This document shows, piece after piece, positions 44,704 through 52,708 of a stretch of 64,000 bases of DNA. The stretch's first letter is position 1; each line of letters opens with the position of its first letter. The notes under the pieces are model-generated. The model made no database searches, was not told the DNA's origin, and saw only the letters and a list, made by a program, of their open reading frames with translations. This DNA is from an uncultured Bacilli bacterium (GTDB lineage Bacteria > Bacillota_I > Bacilli_A > RF39 > UBA660): NCBI GenBank assembly GCA_934102355.1, contig CAKOSO010000001.1:62001-126000 (forward strand), written 5' to 3'. Made by a program: the position numbers and the translations under genes.

Positions 44704-45276
44704 TATATATAAATTATTATCCTTATAAATACTCAAAAATATATTGTCTATATCAGTGTCAAGTTTATCATATAACCATTTCTTATCCTTATTTAACATA
44801 GTTAAATTATTATAATTTATCTTTCCATTTGACACTAATACTAAAGTTTTATATGTATCTTCTTCTAATATAATATTTAATTTATTATCTTTTATATAAG
44901 CCTTCTCAATATTCTTTATTAAAACATCTTGCTTATTCAATTCTCTATAAAGAGTTTCAATACTATAATTACTTTTAATTAAGTTTACCATCTTTATCCT
45001 ACCATTTTTTATTATTAATAATTCATCTTTTCCATCTAGTTTTTCTATTATAATAGCTATATTTATTATAAATACTATAATAAAATAAAATATATTTTTT
45101 ATTGATGTGAATGCATCATTACTTATAATTCTATAAGATATATAGCCTATAAAAAATACAGTTAATATATCAAGTATATTAAAATCCTTTATTTTCTTTT
45201 TTAATACCAACTTAAAATAAATAAAAGTAACTAAATAAATTATGCATATCTTAATCATAAAAACTATCATATTCAT
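44680..45276 (-). CDS. YetF/DUF421-like membrane protein
   Basis: Three N-terminal membrane helices (about 5-90) are followed by a soluble domain with LIIKNGRIKMVNLIKSNYSI, then LYRELNKQDVLIKNIEKAYI, matching the DUF421 (YetF, YdfR) pattern. Function is unknown; Bacillus YetF paralogs are linked to spore germination protein expression or membrane stress. The ATG at 45276 is preferred because GGTGATACTT precedes it; an in-frame TTG 12 bases upstream is rejected. Confidence 0.75.
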   Translation of the reverse strand: MNMIVFMIKICIIYLVTFIYFKLVLKKKIKDFNILDILTVFFIGYISYRIISNDAFTSIKNIFYFIIVFIINIAIIIEKLDGKDELLIIKNGRIKMVNLIKSNYSIETLYRELNKQDVLIKNIEKAYIKDNKLNIILEEDTYKTLVLVSNGKINYNNLTMLNKDKKWLYDKLDTDIDNIFLSIYKDNNLYIIKNSDLS

Positions 45277-45350
45277 AAGTATCACCAATAATATAATGAT
45301 TTAATTAATATTTTTTTATTCTTATCATATAAGATATTAGGTGATGTTTT

Positions 45351-45713
45351 TTGAAAAAATATAAAAATTATTTAATATCTCTAGGTATTGCATTCTTAAT
45401 TATTATTACCCTTGCCCTTTTAAATACAATTTTCTCATCATTTAATATCTTACCAAGTGGTATATCTACTGTCCTAAAAGTTATAATACCTATTATTGCT
45501 ATTTTTATATCAGGTATATTTATTGGTTCTAAAACAAAAGAAAAAGGTTATTTAGAAGGTTTAAAAATTGGTATTATTTATGTAATATTAATATTTATAT
45601 TTACTCTATTTTTCTCAAAAATAAAACTTATTAATTTTTTAAACTATATAATTATAATACTATCTTCTAGTATAGGTTCAATGATTGGTATAAATAAAAA
45701 GAAAGAAAACTAA
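45351..45713 (+). CDS. TIGR04086 family membrane protein (YrzE-like)
   Basis: The 120-residue protein has four predicted membrane helices and the TIGR04086 layout, with GIFIGSKTKEKGYLEGLKIG between helices 2 and 3 and SSSIGSMIGINKKK at the end. The function is unknown. The start is TTG, with GGTGATGTTTT directly before it. The 3' end overlaps the hemW stop by 4 bases, tail to tail. Confidence 0.8.
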   Translation: MKKYKNYLISLGIAFLIIITLALLNTIFSSFNILPSGISTVLKVIIPIIAIFISGIFIGSKTKEKGYLEGLKIGIIYVILIFIFTLFFSKIKLINFLNYIIIILSSSIGSMIGINKKKEN

Positions 45714-46795
45714 TCAATAAAGTCTTCTAATATACAATTTGATATATATAAATTATCTTCACTTATAAAATAATAATTATTTTTATATTCTAAATTCTTA
45801 GTATTAAATACATCCTTAATATGACAATTATACTTTTTATAAAAAGTATTATCATTAACACCAATTAATTTTCTAAGTCCTAAAATCATTTCATTTTCCA
45901 TATTTGTCTTTTTAGTCATTTTATCTTTTTCAAGAATATAATCATGTTTTATGTACTTGTTTATATTCCTAGTATTAGTGTATCTATAATTTTTTATAAA
46001 ACCAGATGCCCCAAGACCAAATCCATAGTATTTATCATTATTCCAATATGCTAAATTATGCATAGATTGATAACCATCTTTTGAAAAATTACTTATTTCA
46101 TAATGAATAAAACCATGTTTCTTTAAATATTTACATATAAAATCATACATTTTTCTATCAAGGTTATCATCAATTTCTTTGTAGTTATTTACTTTAAGAG
46201 ATGTATGATCCTCTAAAATTAAAGAATATATTGAGATATGATTCATATTAAGTTTTATAAAACTTTTTAAATCATTTCTTAAAATTCTTAAAGTTTCAGT
46301 ATTTACTCCATACATTAAATCAATATTTATATTATTAAAATATTGTTTTACTAGTTCTATTTTCTCTTCTATAGAAAAGTCATAACTTCTATTTAATATT
46401 TTTAGTATTTTCTTATCAAATGATTCAACACCTATACTAATACGATTTACTTTATTATTTTTTAAAGTTTTTAATAAAGCAATATTAATATCTTCAATAT
46501 TACATTCAAACGTAAATTCATAATTTCTATCTAATTTTATAACCTTAATTATTTGAAATAACTTATTTAATGATTCTTTATTTAATGAAGATGGGGTTCC
46601 ACCTCCTATATATAAAGTTTTTATCTTTTCATGTTTATAATTCTTATCTATTTCATATTTTAATGATTCTAAATATTCATTTACTAATTCTTCTTTATAA
46701 TATAGTTTTGCAAAATCACAATAAGAACAAATATTTTTACAAAATGGAATATGAATATAAATACTCTTAATGTCTTCTTGAAGAACTTTCCCCAT
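45710..46795 (-). CDS. hemW: HemW-like radical SAM protein
   Basis: HemW proteins resemble coproporphyrinogen III dehydrogenase and act as heme chaperones. The cluster motif is IYIHIPFCKNICSYCDF at about residues 12-28, with TLYIGGGTPSSL and RISIGVESFD next. The ATG at 46795 is chosen because GGAG lies 6 bases upstream; an in-frame TTG 12 bases earlier is less likely. No heme synthesis genes are in the window. It overlaps the SpoIIID-like gene by 29 bases. Confidence 0.92.
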   Translation of the reverse strand: MGKVLQEDIKSIYIHIPFCKNICSYCDFAKLYYKEELVNEYLESLKYEIDKNYKHEKIKTLYIGGGTPSSLNKESLNKLFQIIKVIKLDRNYEFTFECNIEDINIALLKTLKNNKVNRISIGVESFDKKILKILNRSYDFSIEEKIELVKQYFNNINIDLMYGVNTETLRILRNDLKSFIKLNMNHISIYSLILEDHTSLKVNNYKEIDDNLDRKMYDFICKYLKKHGFIHYEISNFSKDGYQSMHNLAYWNNDKYYGFGLGASGFIKNYRYTNTRNINKYIKHDYILEKDKMTKKTNMENEMILGLRKLIGVNDNTFYKKYNCHIKDVFNTKNLEYKNNYYFISEDNLYISNCILEDFID

Positions 46796-47276
46796 ACTTT
46801 TCTCCAACTAAATTTACACTATATCGTGCTACTGATTTATTATAATTAAAAATCATCCTTACTTTTTCTAACTTTTCTTTATCTAAGTATTTCATAAATA
46901 GTTCATATATAGTTGAAGTTGGAATATTGTATTTTGCTTCTAAATCCTTTAATGTCTTAACTTGCATATTACTATCACTCATTACTTCATAACTTGCTAT
47001 CATATCATCAGCCATAAGATTAACTAAATCCATATCATAAGAAGTTGTTTTTTTACCTATCGTTCCACCAACTTTTTGTCTTTCTGTGGTAATTTTTGCT
47101 AAATGCTCCCTTACCATCTGATAACGATTTAGGTCAATATCTTTTAATTTTTCATTTATATGTATTTGCAACGTTCTTATATTAATCTTTAGTGCATCAG
47201 CTACTTCTGGCATTGTTCTTTTACCATGAAGTATAAAATCAGCCTCATATATTATCTTTTCTTCCACTTTAATCAT
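46767..47276 (-). CDS. Tandem SpoIIID-like DNA-binding protein
   Basis: SpoIIID is a mother-cell regulator of about 85 residues. The first half here (1-90) fits it: IIYEADFILHGKRTMPEVAD, then LKINIRTLQIHINEKLKDID and ERQKVGGTIGKKTTSY, the last matching the basic RGG-type tail. The second half (about 95-165) repeats the pattern: VKTLKDLEAKYNIPTSTIYE and MIFNYNKSVARYSVN. Two copies in 169 residues suggest a duplicated domain. The start overlaps the lepA stop by 8 bases. A GTG three codons in is an alternative start. Confidence 0.75.
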   Translation of the reverse strand: MIKVEEKIIYEADFILHGKRTMPEVADALKINIRTLQIHINEKLKDIDLNRYQMVREHLAKITTERQKVGGTIGKKTTSYDMDLVNLMADDMIASYEVMSDSNMQVKTLKDLEAKYNIPTSTIYELFMKYLDKEKLEKVRMIFNYNKSVARYSVNLVGEKYGESSSRRH

Positions 47277-49062
47277 CCACCTTTAATATTGATAAAAATG
47301 CATCTGGTGGTAATTCTACACTACCAATCATTTTCATCTTCTTTTTTCCTTCTTTTTGTTTTTCTAATAGCTTTCTTTTTCTTGATACGTCCCCACCATA
47401 GCATTTTGCTAATACATCTTTTCTCATGGCTTTAACAGTTTCTCTTGCTATTACTTTTGATCCAATACTTGCTTGAATTGGTACTTCAAACATCTGACGA
47501 GGTATTATTTCTTTTAAATTTTCACATATCACTTTTCCTCTTTGATATGCAAAATCTTTATGTACTATAACTGATAAAGCATCAACCACTTCCTGATTAA
47601 GTAATATATCCATCTTAACTAAATTAGATGGCTTATAACCAATCATTTCATAATCAAATGATGCATAACCCTTAGTAGCACTTTTTAATTTATTAAAGAA
47701 ATCATAAACTATTTCTGATAATGGTAACTCATAATGAATTGTTGCCCTTGTTTTATTAATATATTCGATACCTAAATAATTTCCTCTTTTATTTTGGCAC
47801 AACTCCATTACTGAGCCAATATATGAAGATGGAACATATATATTTGCTTTTATATATGGTTCCTTTATTTCTTTAATCAATGTTTGATGAGGTAATTTAG
47901 AAGGTGAATCTATTTCTACTGTTGTACCATCTGTTTTTACAACCTCATATATAACTGATGGTGACGTTGCAATTAAATCTATTTTAAATTCTCTTTCAAT
48001 TCTTTCTCTTGTTATATCCATATGAAGAAGGCCAAGAAAACCACATCTAAATCCAAATCCTAGAGCTTTTGATGTCTCTGGAACAAAACTAAGTGATGCA
48101 TCATTTAACTTTAATTTTAATAATGCTTCCTTTAAATCTTCATATTTTTTAGAATCAATCGGATATATTCCAGTATATACAAATGGTTTTATTTCTTTAT
48201 ATCCATGAAGTGCTTCTTTACAAGGCTTATTTGCTAAAGTTATTGTATCTCCTACATGAACATCACTTATTGATTTAATTGATGCAGTTATATAACCAAC
48301 TTCACCTGCTCCTAACTTTTCAACTTGTTTTTCGAATGGATTATTTATATACATTGATATTATTTCATAAGTTGCATCTGTTTGAAACATTTTTATAATA
48401 TCTTTTTTCTTTAACTCCCCATCTACCACTCTTACTGATATTATTATTCCTTTATAAGGATCATAAACAGAATCAAAAATAAGAGCTTTCGTCTCGTTAG
48501 AATTACTAACTGGAGCTGGAATTTTTTCAATTACTGCTTCTAGTAACTCTTTTATTCCTATACCCATCTTAGCACTACATAATATTATTTCATCTTCTTT
48601 AAAACCAAGTGTATCAACAATTTCTTGCTTTACACGATCAACCTCTGCATTAGGCAAATCTATTTTATTAATTATTGGAATTATCTCAAGATTATTTTCA
48701 AGTGCCAAATAAAAATTAGCTAATGTTTGAGCTTCTATCCCTTGTGTTGCATCAACAACAAGTATTGCCCCCTCACATGCTGCTAATGATCTTGACACTT
48801 CATATGTAAAATCTACGTGTCCTGGAGTATCTATTAAATTAAGCAAATACTCTTCGTTATTATATTCATAACTTAAAGATACTGCATTAAGTTTTATTGT
48901 AATTCCTCTTTCTCTTTCCAAGTCCATATTATCAAGAATTTGATCTTTCATCTCTCTTTTACTAATTGCTTTTGTTTCTTCCAAGATTCTATCAGCAATA
49001 GTTGATTTTCCATGATCTATATGAGCTATTATTGAGAAATTTCTTATGTTTTTCTGTTGCAT
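47269..49062 (-). CDS. lepA: Elongation factor 4
   Basis: LepA (EF4) is a ribosome-bound GTPase that acts in initiation and back-translocation. It has the G domain (IIAHIDHGKSTIADRIL, DTPGHVDFTYEVSRSL, NKIDLP), domains II, III and V, and the LepA-specific C-terminal domain with CYGGDVSRKRKLLEKQKEGK. The ATG at 49062 is chosen because AGGTGATTTAC precedes it. The mature length is 597 residues. Confidence 0.97.
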   Translation of the reverse strand: MQQKNIRNFSIIAHIDHGKSTIADRILEETKAISKREMKDQILDNMDLERERGITIKLNAVSLSYEYNNEEYLLNLIDTPGHVDFTYEVSRSLAACEGAILVVDATQGIEAQTLANFYLALENNLEIIPIINKIDLPNAEVDRVKQEIVDTLGFKEDEIILCSAKMGIGIKELLEAVIEKIPAPVSNSNETKALIFDSVYDPYKGIIISVRVVDGELKKKDIIKMFQTDATYEIISMYINNPFEKQVEKLGAGEVGYITASIKSISDVHVGDTITLANKPCKEALHGYKEIKPFVYTGIYPIDSKKYEDLKEALLKLKLNDASLSFVPETSKALGFGFRCGFLGLLHMDITRERIEREFKIDLIATSPSVIYEVVKTDGTTVEIDSPSKLPHQTLIKEIKEPYIKANIYVPSSYIGSVMELCQNKRGNYLGIEYINKTRATIHYELPLSEIVYDFFNKLKSATKGYASFDYEMIGYKPSNLVKMDILLNQEVVDALSVIVHKDFAYQRGKVICENLKEIIPRQMFEVPIQASIGSKVIARETVKAMRKDVLAKCYGGDVSRKRKLLEKQKEGKKKMKMIGSVELPPDAFLSILKVDD

Positions 49063-49106
49063 GTAAATCACCTGTTTTAATTTTACCATAATTATAGGTT
49101 TTTTTC

Positions 49107-49135
49107 TTGTTTTATTTTTATTTTTTATTTATAAT
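49107..49135 (+). promoter_or_regulatory. Promoter of the VUT transporter gene
   Basis: TTGTTT (49107-49112) is 17 bases from TATAAT (49130-49135), in the region divergent from lepA. Confidence 0.65.
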
Positions 49136-49156
49136 TTTATTATAGGAGGAAAGTAA

Positions 49157-49912
49157 ATGAAAAGGGATAAGAAATATTATTATTTTTTAGCTATGATATG
49201 CTTCATAGTTTGCTACATAATTTCTTTTATTTTATCAGGTAGCAATATTAAAGTTGGAAGGATGCTAGCAACTGGAGGTGTTTTAATATATCCAGTTACA
49301 TACTTCATTTCTACACTATTTAGTGATAGATACGGAAGAAGACATTCACTTATAATGATTACTTATACAGTATTTGCATTTTTATTTGCTACAGTATTAA
49401 TATTTGTAGCTAGTCTATTACCATTCTACAGTATTAGTAATACTTATAATTTGACTTTAAATATGATGATTGCAAATCTAGCCGGATTTGTAGTTGGTCA
49501 AACTTTAAATCTTTATATTTATTATTATCTTGGTGAAAGAAGCGGATTCAGTTATCTTATTTCATCTGTTATAGCTATTACAGTTGACAGCTTAATATTT
49601 ACTTCTATTGCTTTTATAGGTGTTTATCCTTTAAAAACAATTATTAATATCTTTACTGGTCAATATGTTATTAGTGTAATTATAACTCTTTTCTACTCAT
49701 TATGCTTTGCATATCTCGCACCAGCTATGAAAAAAAGAAAAGATAAAATAGATCAAGAAAAAGCTTTACAAATAGCTAGAGAAACCGAACTTAAAATTAA
49801 AGAAGAAAAAGACGCTTCTAAAAAAACAGCATCTAAAAAGACAACAACTAAAAAAACTGCTACTAAGAAAACTACAACAAAGAAAATAACTACTAAAAAA
49901 GAAACAAAATAA
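49157..49912 (+). CDS. VUT family (YhhQ-like) queuosine precursor transporter with a Lys/Thr tail
   Basis: The first 195 residues form about six membrane helices with the VUT/YhhQ pattern (GGVLIYPVTYFISTLFSDRYG, then a helix pair with NLAGFVVGQTLNLYIYYYLG and ITVDSLIF). YhhQ imports queuosine precursors. The last 50 residues are a charged helix followed by repeats of the type KKTTTKKTATKKTTTKK, unusual for the family. GGAGGAAAGTAA precedes the ATG. Confidence 0.87.
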   Translation: MKRDKKYYYFLAMICFIVCYIISFILSGSNIKVGRMLATGGVLIYPVTYFISTLFSDRYGRRHSLIMITYTVFAFLFATVLIFVASLLPFYSISNTYNLTLNMMIANLAGFVVGQTLNLYIYYYLGERSGFSYLISSVIAITVDSLIFTSIAFIGVYPLKTIINIFTGQYVISVIITLFYSLCFAYLAPAMKKRKDKIDQEKALQIARETELKIKEEKDASKKTASKKTTTKKTATKKTTTKKITTKKETK

Positions 49913-49936
49913 AAAACTTCTTACGAAGTTTTTTTA
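49911..49936. terminator. Bidirectional terminator between the VUT gene and yneF
   Basis: AAAAAACTTC and GAAGTTTTTT pair around a 4-base loop. It overlaps the stop codons of both convergent genes. Confidence 0.9.
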
Positions 49937-50146
49937 TTTATTATATTTTTCCATTTGTTTCATCATTTGATTAACTTGTTTTTGAGTTGGTGTTCTTCCC
50001 ATACCACTCATTAACATTTTTATCATTTCTTCATTAACTGGTGGATTTTTCTTTAAATACTTTTTCATAACTAATCTAGCTACTACAAAACCAATTACTG
50101 CACCAATTACAATTCCAATTAGAATCATCAATATATCTTGTAACAT
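49934..50146 (-). CDS. yneF: YneF family (UPF0154) membrane protein
   Basis: The 70-residue protein has one N-terminal helix (LIGIVIGAVIGFVVARLVMK) and the conserved tail NPPVNEEMIKMLMSGMGR followed by TPTQKQVNQMMKQM, typical of YneF. The function is unknown. GGAGGTAATAAAT precedes the ATG. The upstream gene is sirA, the same order as yneE-yneF in Bacillus subtilis. Confidence 0.93.
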   Translation of the reverse strand: MLQDILMILIGIVIGAVIGFVVARLVMKKYLKKNPPVNEEMIKMLMSGMGRTPTQKQVNQMMKQMEKYNK

Positions 50147-50188
50147 ATTTATTACCTCCACTTGTTATTTTATATGATATTTTATGTT

Positions 50189-50629
50189 TTAACAAGGTAT
50201 TTTATTAATTTTTATATCTCTTCTTCGTAAAAAGAAATAGTCTTGATTTTTAAAATCGCAGAAAAAAAGATTTCCATCAAACTGTTTTAAATCCAAAAGA
50301 AAACTAGAAGCATCTGTATTAGTTTGTAATCTTAAATTAGATGGTTTTACTTTTAAAACACTTATTTCATTTAAGAATAAATTATTTATAATATGTTCAT
50401 CCTTTATATATGAATAAACCATTCTTCCTTCATACTTTTCTTTTATGAATTTATTTACTTTTTCCTTATCAAAAAAGTTACTTATCTGTTCAAATAAATT
50501 ATATCCATAATCTTTATCAATTTCCTTCATATAATATATTCTATTAAAAATAGAAAATAGTTCACTCGGTTTATCTTTATATAACATTGCAAACTCCTTC
50601 TTTAAGTTAAAAATATAGTATTCTCTCAT
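50189..50629 (-). CDS. sirA: SirA-like sporulation inhibitor of replication
   Basis: SirA (YneE) binds DnaA and blocks new replication rounds when cells commit to sporulation. The 146-residue product starts MREYYIFNLKKEFAMLYKDK, which matches the SirA start pattern, and ends with FFCDFKNQDYFFLRR. Length and the adjacency to yneF agree with Bacillus. Sequence identity is low, so the call rests on pattern plus synteny. AGGAGGATGAATT precedes the ATG. A TGTTGAA close to the Spo0A box lies upstream. Confidence 0.75.
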   Translation of the reverse strand: MREYYIFNLKKEFAMLYKDKPSELFSIFNRIYYMKEIDKDYGYNLFEQISNFFDKEKVNKFIKEKYEGRMVYSYIKDEHIINNLFLNEISVLKVKPSNLRLQTNTDASSFLLDLKQFDGNLFFCDFKNQDYFFLRRRDIKINKIPC

Positions 50630-50680
50630 AATTCATCCTCCTAATATGTATTTAGTATATCTATTTGGAATGATGAATTT

Positions 50681-50687
50681 TGTTGAA
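50681..50687 (+). promoter_or_regulatory. Possible Spo0A box upstream of sirA
   Basis: TGTTGAA differs by one base from the Spo0A box TGTCGAA and lies 52 bases before the sirA start. Bacillus sirA is Spo0A-controlled. A single degenerate 7-mer in AT-rich DNA is weak evidence. Confidence 0.3.
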
Positions 50688-50731
50688 AAAGAGTAAGAAT
50701 TTACTTTTTAAAAGCGAACTCTTACTCTTTT
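50687..50731 (-). terminator. Terminator after the HNH gene
   Basis: AAAAGAGTAAGA and TCTTACTCTTTT form a 12-base stem with a 21-base loop that contains the HNH stop codon. A and T runs flank both sides. Confidence 0.7.
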
Positions 50732-51064
50732 ATTTTCATACTTATCTAAATAATATCTAATCTGATCATAATACTCTTCATCAGCAGGTTTTTCTAATTC
50801 ATGTAAACTCCTAAACAATCTAGTCAACTGCTTTGCTATTATAAAATTTTTTCTTTCTATTATATGAAACTTTGTATGTGATGATATCGTAAGAGGTGCA
50901 CCATTTGTAATAATAGTTGTCCCTCCTTCTCTTTTTGGTTTAATATGATGAAATGTTAAAGGATCTTCTTTACTTATCTCATAATTTAACCAATCAACAT
51001 CATATACTTCAAATTTTTCAATAATTATTTCTAAACACTTATGCTCTCTAGTTTCTTTTCCCAT
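50708..51064 (-). CDS. HNH endonuclease-domain protein
   Basis: The 118-residue protein has an HNH-like core FHHIKPKREGGTTIITNGAP, continuing LTISSHTKFHII, which supplies the paired His, the Asn and the late His of the fold. No DNA-recognition domain is visible and the zinc-binding CxxC pairs seen in some HNH proteins are missing. It lies between glyQS and sirA, 20 bases after the former. Its target is unknown. Confidence 0.8.
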   Translation of the reverse strand: MGKETREHKCLEIIIEKFEVYDVDWLNYEISKEDPLTFHHIKPKREGGTTIITNGAPLTISSHTKFHIIERKNFIIAKQLTRLFRSLHELEKPADEEYYDQIRYYLDKYENKRVRVRF

Positions 51065-51084
51065 AATCCCCTACTGCTAATTAA

Positions 51085-52449
51085 TTAAAATTTTATCGCA
51101 TTATTTATATAGTCAATTAATTCATCAACATTTAATACTATTTGTTCCATAGTATCTCTATTTCTTAAAGTAACTGTATTATTTTCTAACGTATTATCAT
51201 CTACTGTTATTGCAAATGGTGTTCCAATTGCATCACATCTTCTATATCTTTTACCAATATTTCCTGATGCATCATATGATGTCATAAATTCACTACTTAA
51301 TTTTTTATATATTTCTAGTGCTTTATCATTGTGTAATTTCTTTACAAGTGGTAATACCGCTACTTTGTATGGTGCTAAAAATGGATGAAGTTTCAATACA
51401 TCTCTTGTATCATTTTCTAATTGTTCTTTGTTATATGCACTACAAAGTACTGTTAAAAATAAACGTTCAACTCCAAGTGATGGTTCTACTACATATGGAA
51501 TATATTTTTCATTTGTATCTGGATCTAAATATTCTTGTTTTACATTAGAATATTTTTGGTGTTGTGATAAGTCATAATTAGTACGACTTGCTATTCCCCA
51601 TAGTTCTCCCCAACCGAATGGAAATTTATATTCTATATCTGTTGTAGCATTACTATAAAAAGATAATTCTTCTTTAGAATGATCTCTTAATCTTAAATTT
51701 TCTTCTTTTATTCCAAGACTTAACAAGAAATCCTTACAATATTTTTTGTAATGTTTAAACCAATCAAGTTCTGTTCCTGGTTTGCAGAAGAACTCTAATT
51801 CCATTTGTTCAAATTCTCGAACTCTAAAAATAAAGTTTCCAGGTGTTATTTCATTTCTAAAACTTTTTCCTACTTGTGCAATACCAAAAGGTACTTTAAG
51901 TCTCATACTTCTTTGAACATTTAAGAAATTTGTAAATATTCCCTGCGCTGTTTCTGGTCTTAAATAAATTGTATCTTTTGCATCTTCTGTTACACCTTGG
52001 AATGTCTTAAACATTAAATTAAATTGTCTTATATCTGTAAAGTTTGACTTACCACACTTTGGACAAGGTATTTTATTTTCCTTAATAAAATTAATCATTT
52101 CCTCTTCAGTCATTGAATCTCCCACTTCAGAGTTTGTAAAATCATCAATTAACTTATCAGCACGATGTCTTGTTTTACATTCACGACAATCAATAAGTGG
52201 ATCTGAGAATGTTTTAATATGACCTGATGCTTCCCATGTTTTAGGATTCATTAATATTGCAGAATCAAGTCCTACATTGTTTGGATCTTCCTGTACAAAT
52301 TTTTTAATCCATGCCTTTTTGATATTATTTTTAAGTTCTGCCCCTAAAGGACCAAAATCCCAAGTATTTGCTAATCCTCCATAAATTTCACTTCCTTGGA
52401 ATATAAATCCATACTGCTTACAATAGTTTACTAATTCTTCCATATTCAT
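51085..52449 (-). CDS. glyQS: Glycyl-tRNA synthetase, single-chain class II type
   Basis: This is the dimeric (eukaryote/archaea-like) GlyRS used by many Firmicutes and Mollicutes, not the alpha2-beta2 form. It has FIFRVREFEQMELEFFCKPG, the class II motif 2 region with LRPETAQGIFTNFLNVQRSM, motif 3 in EPSLGVERLFL and a C-terminal anticodon domain. An inserted zinc-type site has CRECKTRHRAD and CPKCGK. GGAGG precedes the ATG. Expression is controlled by the T-box leader upstream. Confidence 0.97.
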   Translation of the reverse strand: MNMEELVNYCKQYGFIFQGSEIYGGLANTWDFGPLGAELKNNIKKAWIKKFVQEDPNNVGLDSAILMNPKTWEASGHIKTFSDPLIDCRECKTRHRADKLIDDFTNSEVGDSMTEEEMINFIKENKIPCPKCGKSNFTDIRQFNLMFKTFQGVTEDAKDTIYLRPETAQGIFTNFLNVQRSMRLKVPFGIAQVGKSFRNEITPGNFIFRVREFEQMELEFFCKPGTELDWFKHYKKYCKDFLLSLGIKEENLRLRDHSKEELSFYSNATTDIEYKFPFGWGELWGIASRTNYDLSQHQKYSNVKQEYLDPDTNEKYIPYVVEPSLGVERLFLTVLCSAYNKEQLENDTRDVLKLHPFLAPYKVAVLPLVKKLHNDKALEIYKKLSSEFMTSYDASGNIGKRYRRCDAIGTPFAITVDDNTLENNTVTLRNRDTMEQIVLNVDELIDYINNAIKF

Positions 52450-52480
52450 ATTTTTTTCCTCCTTAAAAAATAAAAATCTT

Positions 52481-52600
52481 AAAAAAATATGTAAAGACGA
52501 ATATAAATCCGCGGTTCCACTTTACTTATTCTTATTAAGAATCTCTTTTTTATCAAATGCTAAAAGTTTCCAAGCTTTATCATCGCATCAACTAACTTCA
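52481..52600 (-). promoter_or_regulatory. T-box leader of glyQS, very short
   Basis: On the minus strand, the T-box core AGTGGAACCGCGGAT (52521-52507) is preceded by a perfect Stem III hairpin (ATTCTT-AAT-AAGAAT). GTAAAG (52525-52520) pairs with CTTTAC (52496-52491), followed by a T run, as the terminator. The UGGA of the core would pair with UCCA of a tRNA with discriminator U, which fits tRNA-Gly. Only about 70 bases separate the predicted start site from the core, so Stem I must be much reduced; GGA lies in the loop of a small stem-loop there. Confidence 0.85.
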
Positions 52601-52605
52601 TGTTA

Positions 52606-52634
52606 ATTTTACTATATTTTCTTTTAGATGTAAA
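52606..52634 (-). promoter_or_regulatory. Promoter of the T-box-glyQS transcript
   Basis: On the minus strand, TTTACA (52634-52629) is 17 bases from TAAAAT (52611-52606). Confidence 0.75.
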
Positions 52635-52649
52635 TGTTTTTTTATACAT

Positions 52650-52669
52650 AAACATTTGTTTGACAAACA
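52650..52669. promoter_or_regulatory. lexA: Candidate LexA operator over the lexA -35
   Basis: AAACATTTGTTT (52650-52661) is a perfect palindrome of AAAC-N4-GTTT form, close to the Gram-positive SOS box (GAAC-N4-GTTC). It joins a second palindrome TGTTTGACAAACA (52657-52669) centred on the -35. This position would allow LexA autorepression. Confidence 0.65.
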
Positions 52670-52688
52670 TATATTTTTATGCTATATT
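52660..52688 (+). promoter_or_regulatory. Promoter of lexA
   Basis: A consensus TTGACA (52660-52665) is 17 bases from TATATT (52683-52688). The -35 lies inside the palindromic operator. Confidence 0.75.
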
Positions 52689-52708
52689 TTTCCTATAAGG
52701 AGGATCAT

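Noticed and set aside
49800..49910. A DNA tandem repeat or CRISPR-like array at the end of the VUT gene
   Set aside because: The repetition comes from Lys and Thr codons of a low-complexity tail; units differ in length and there are no spacers.
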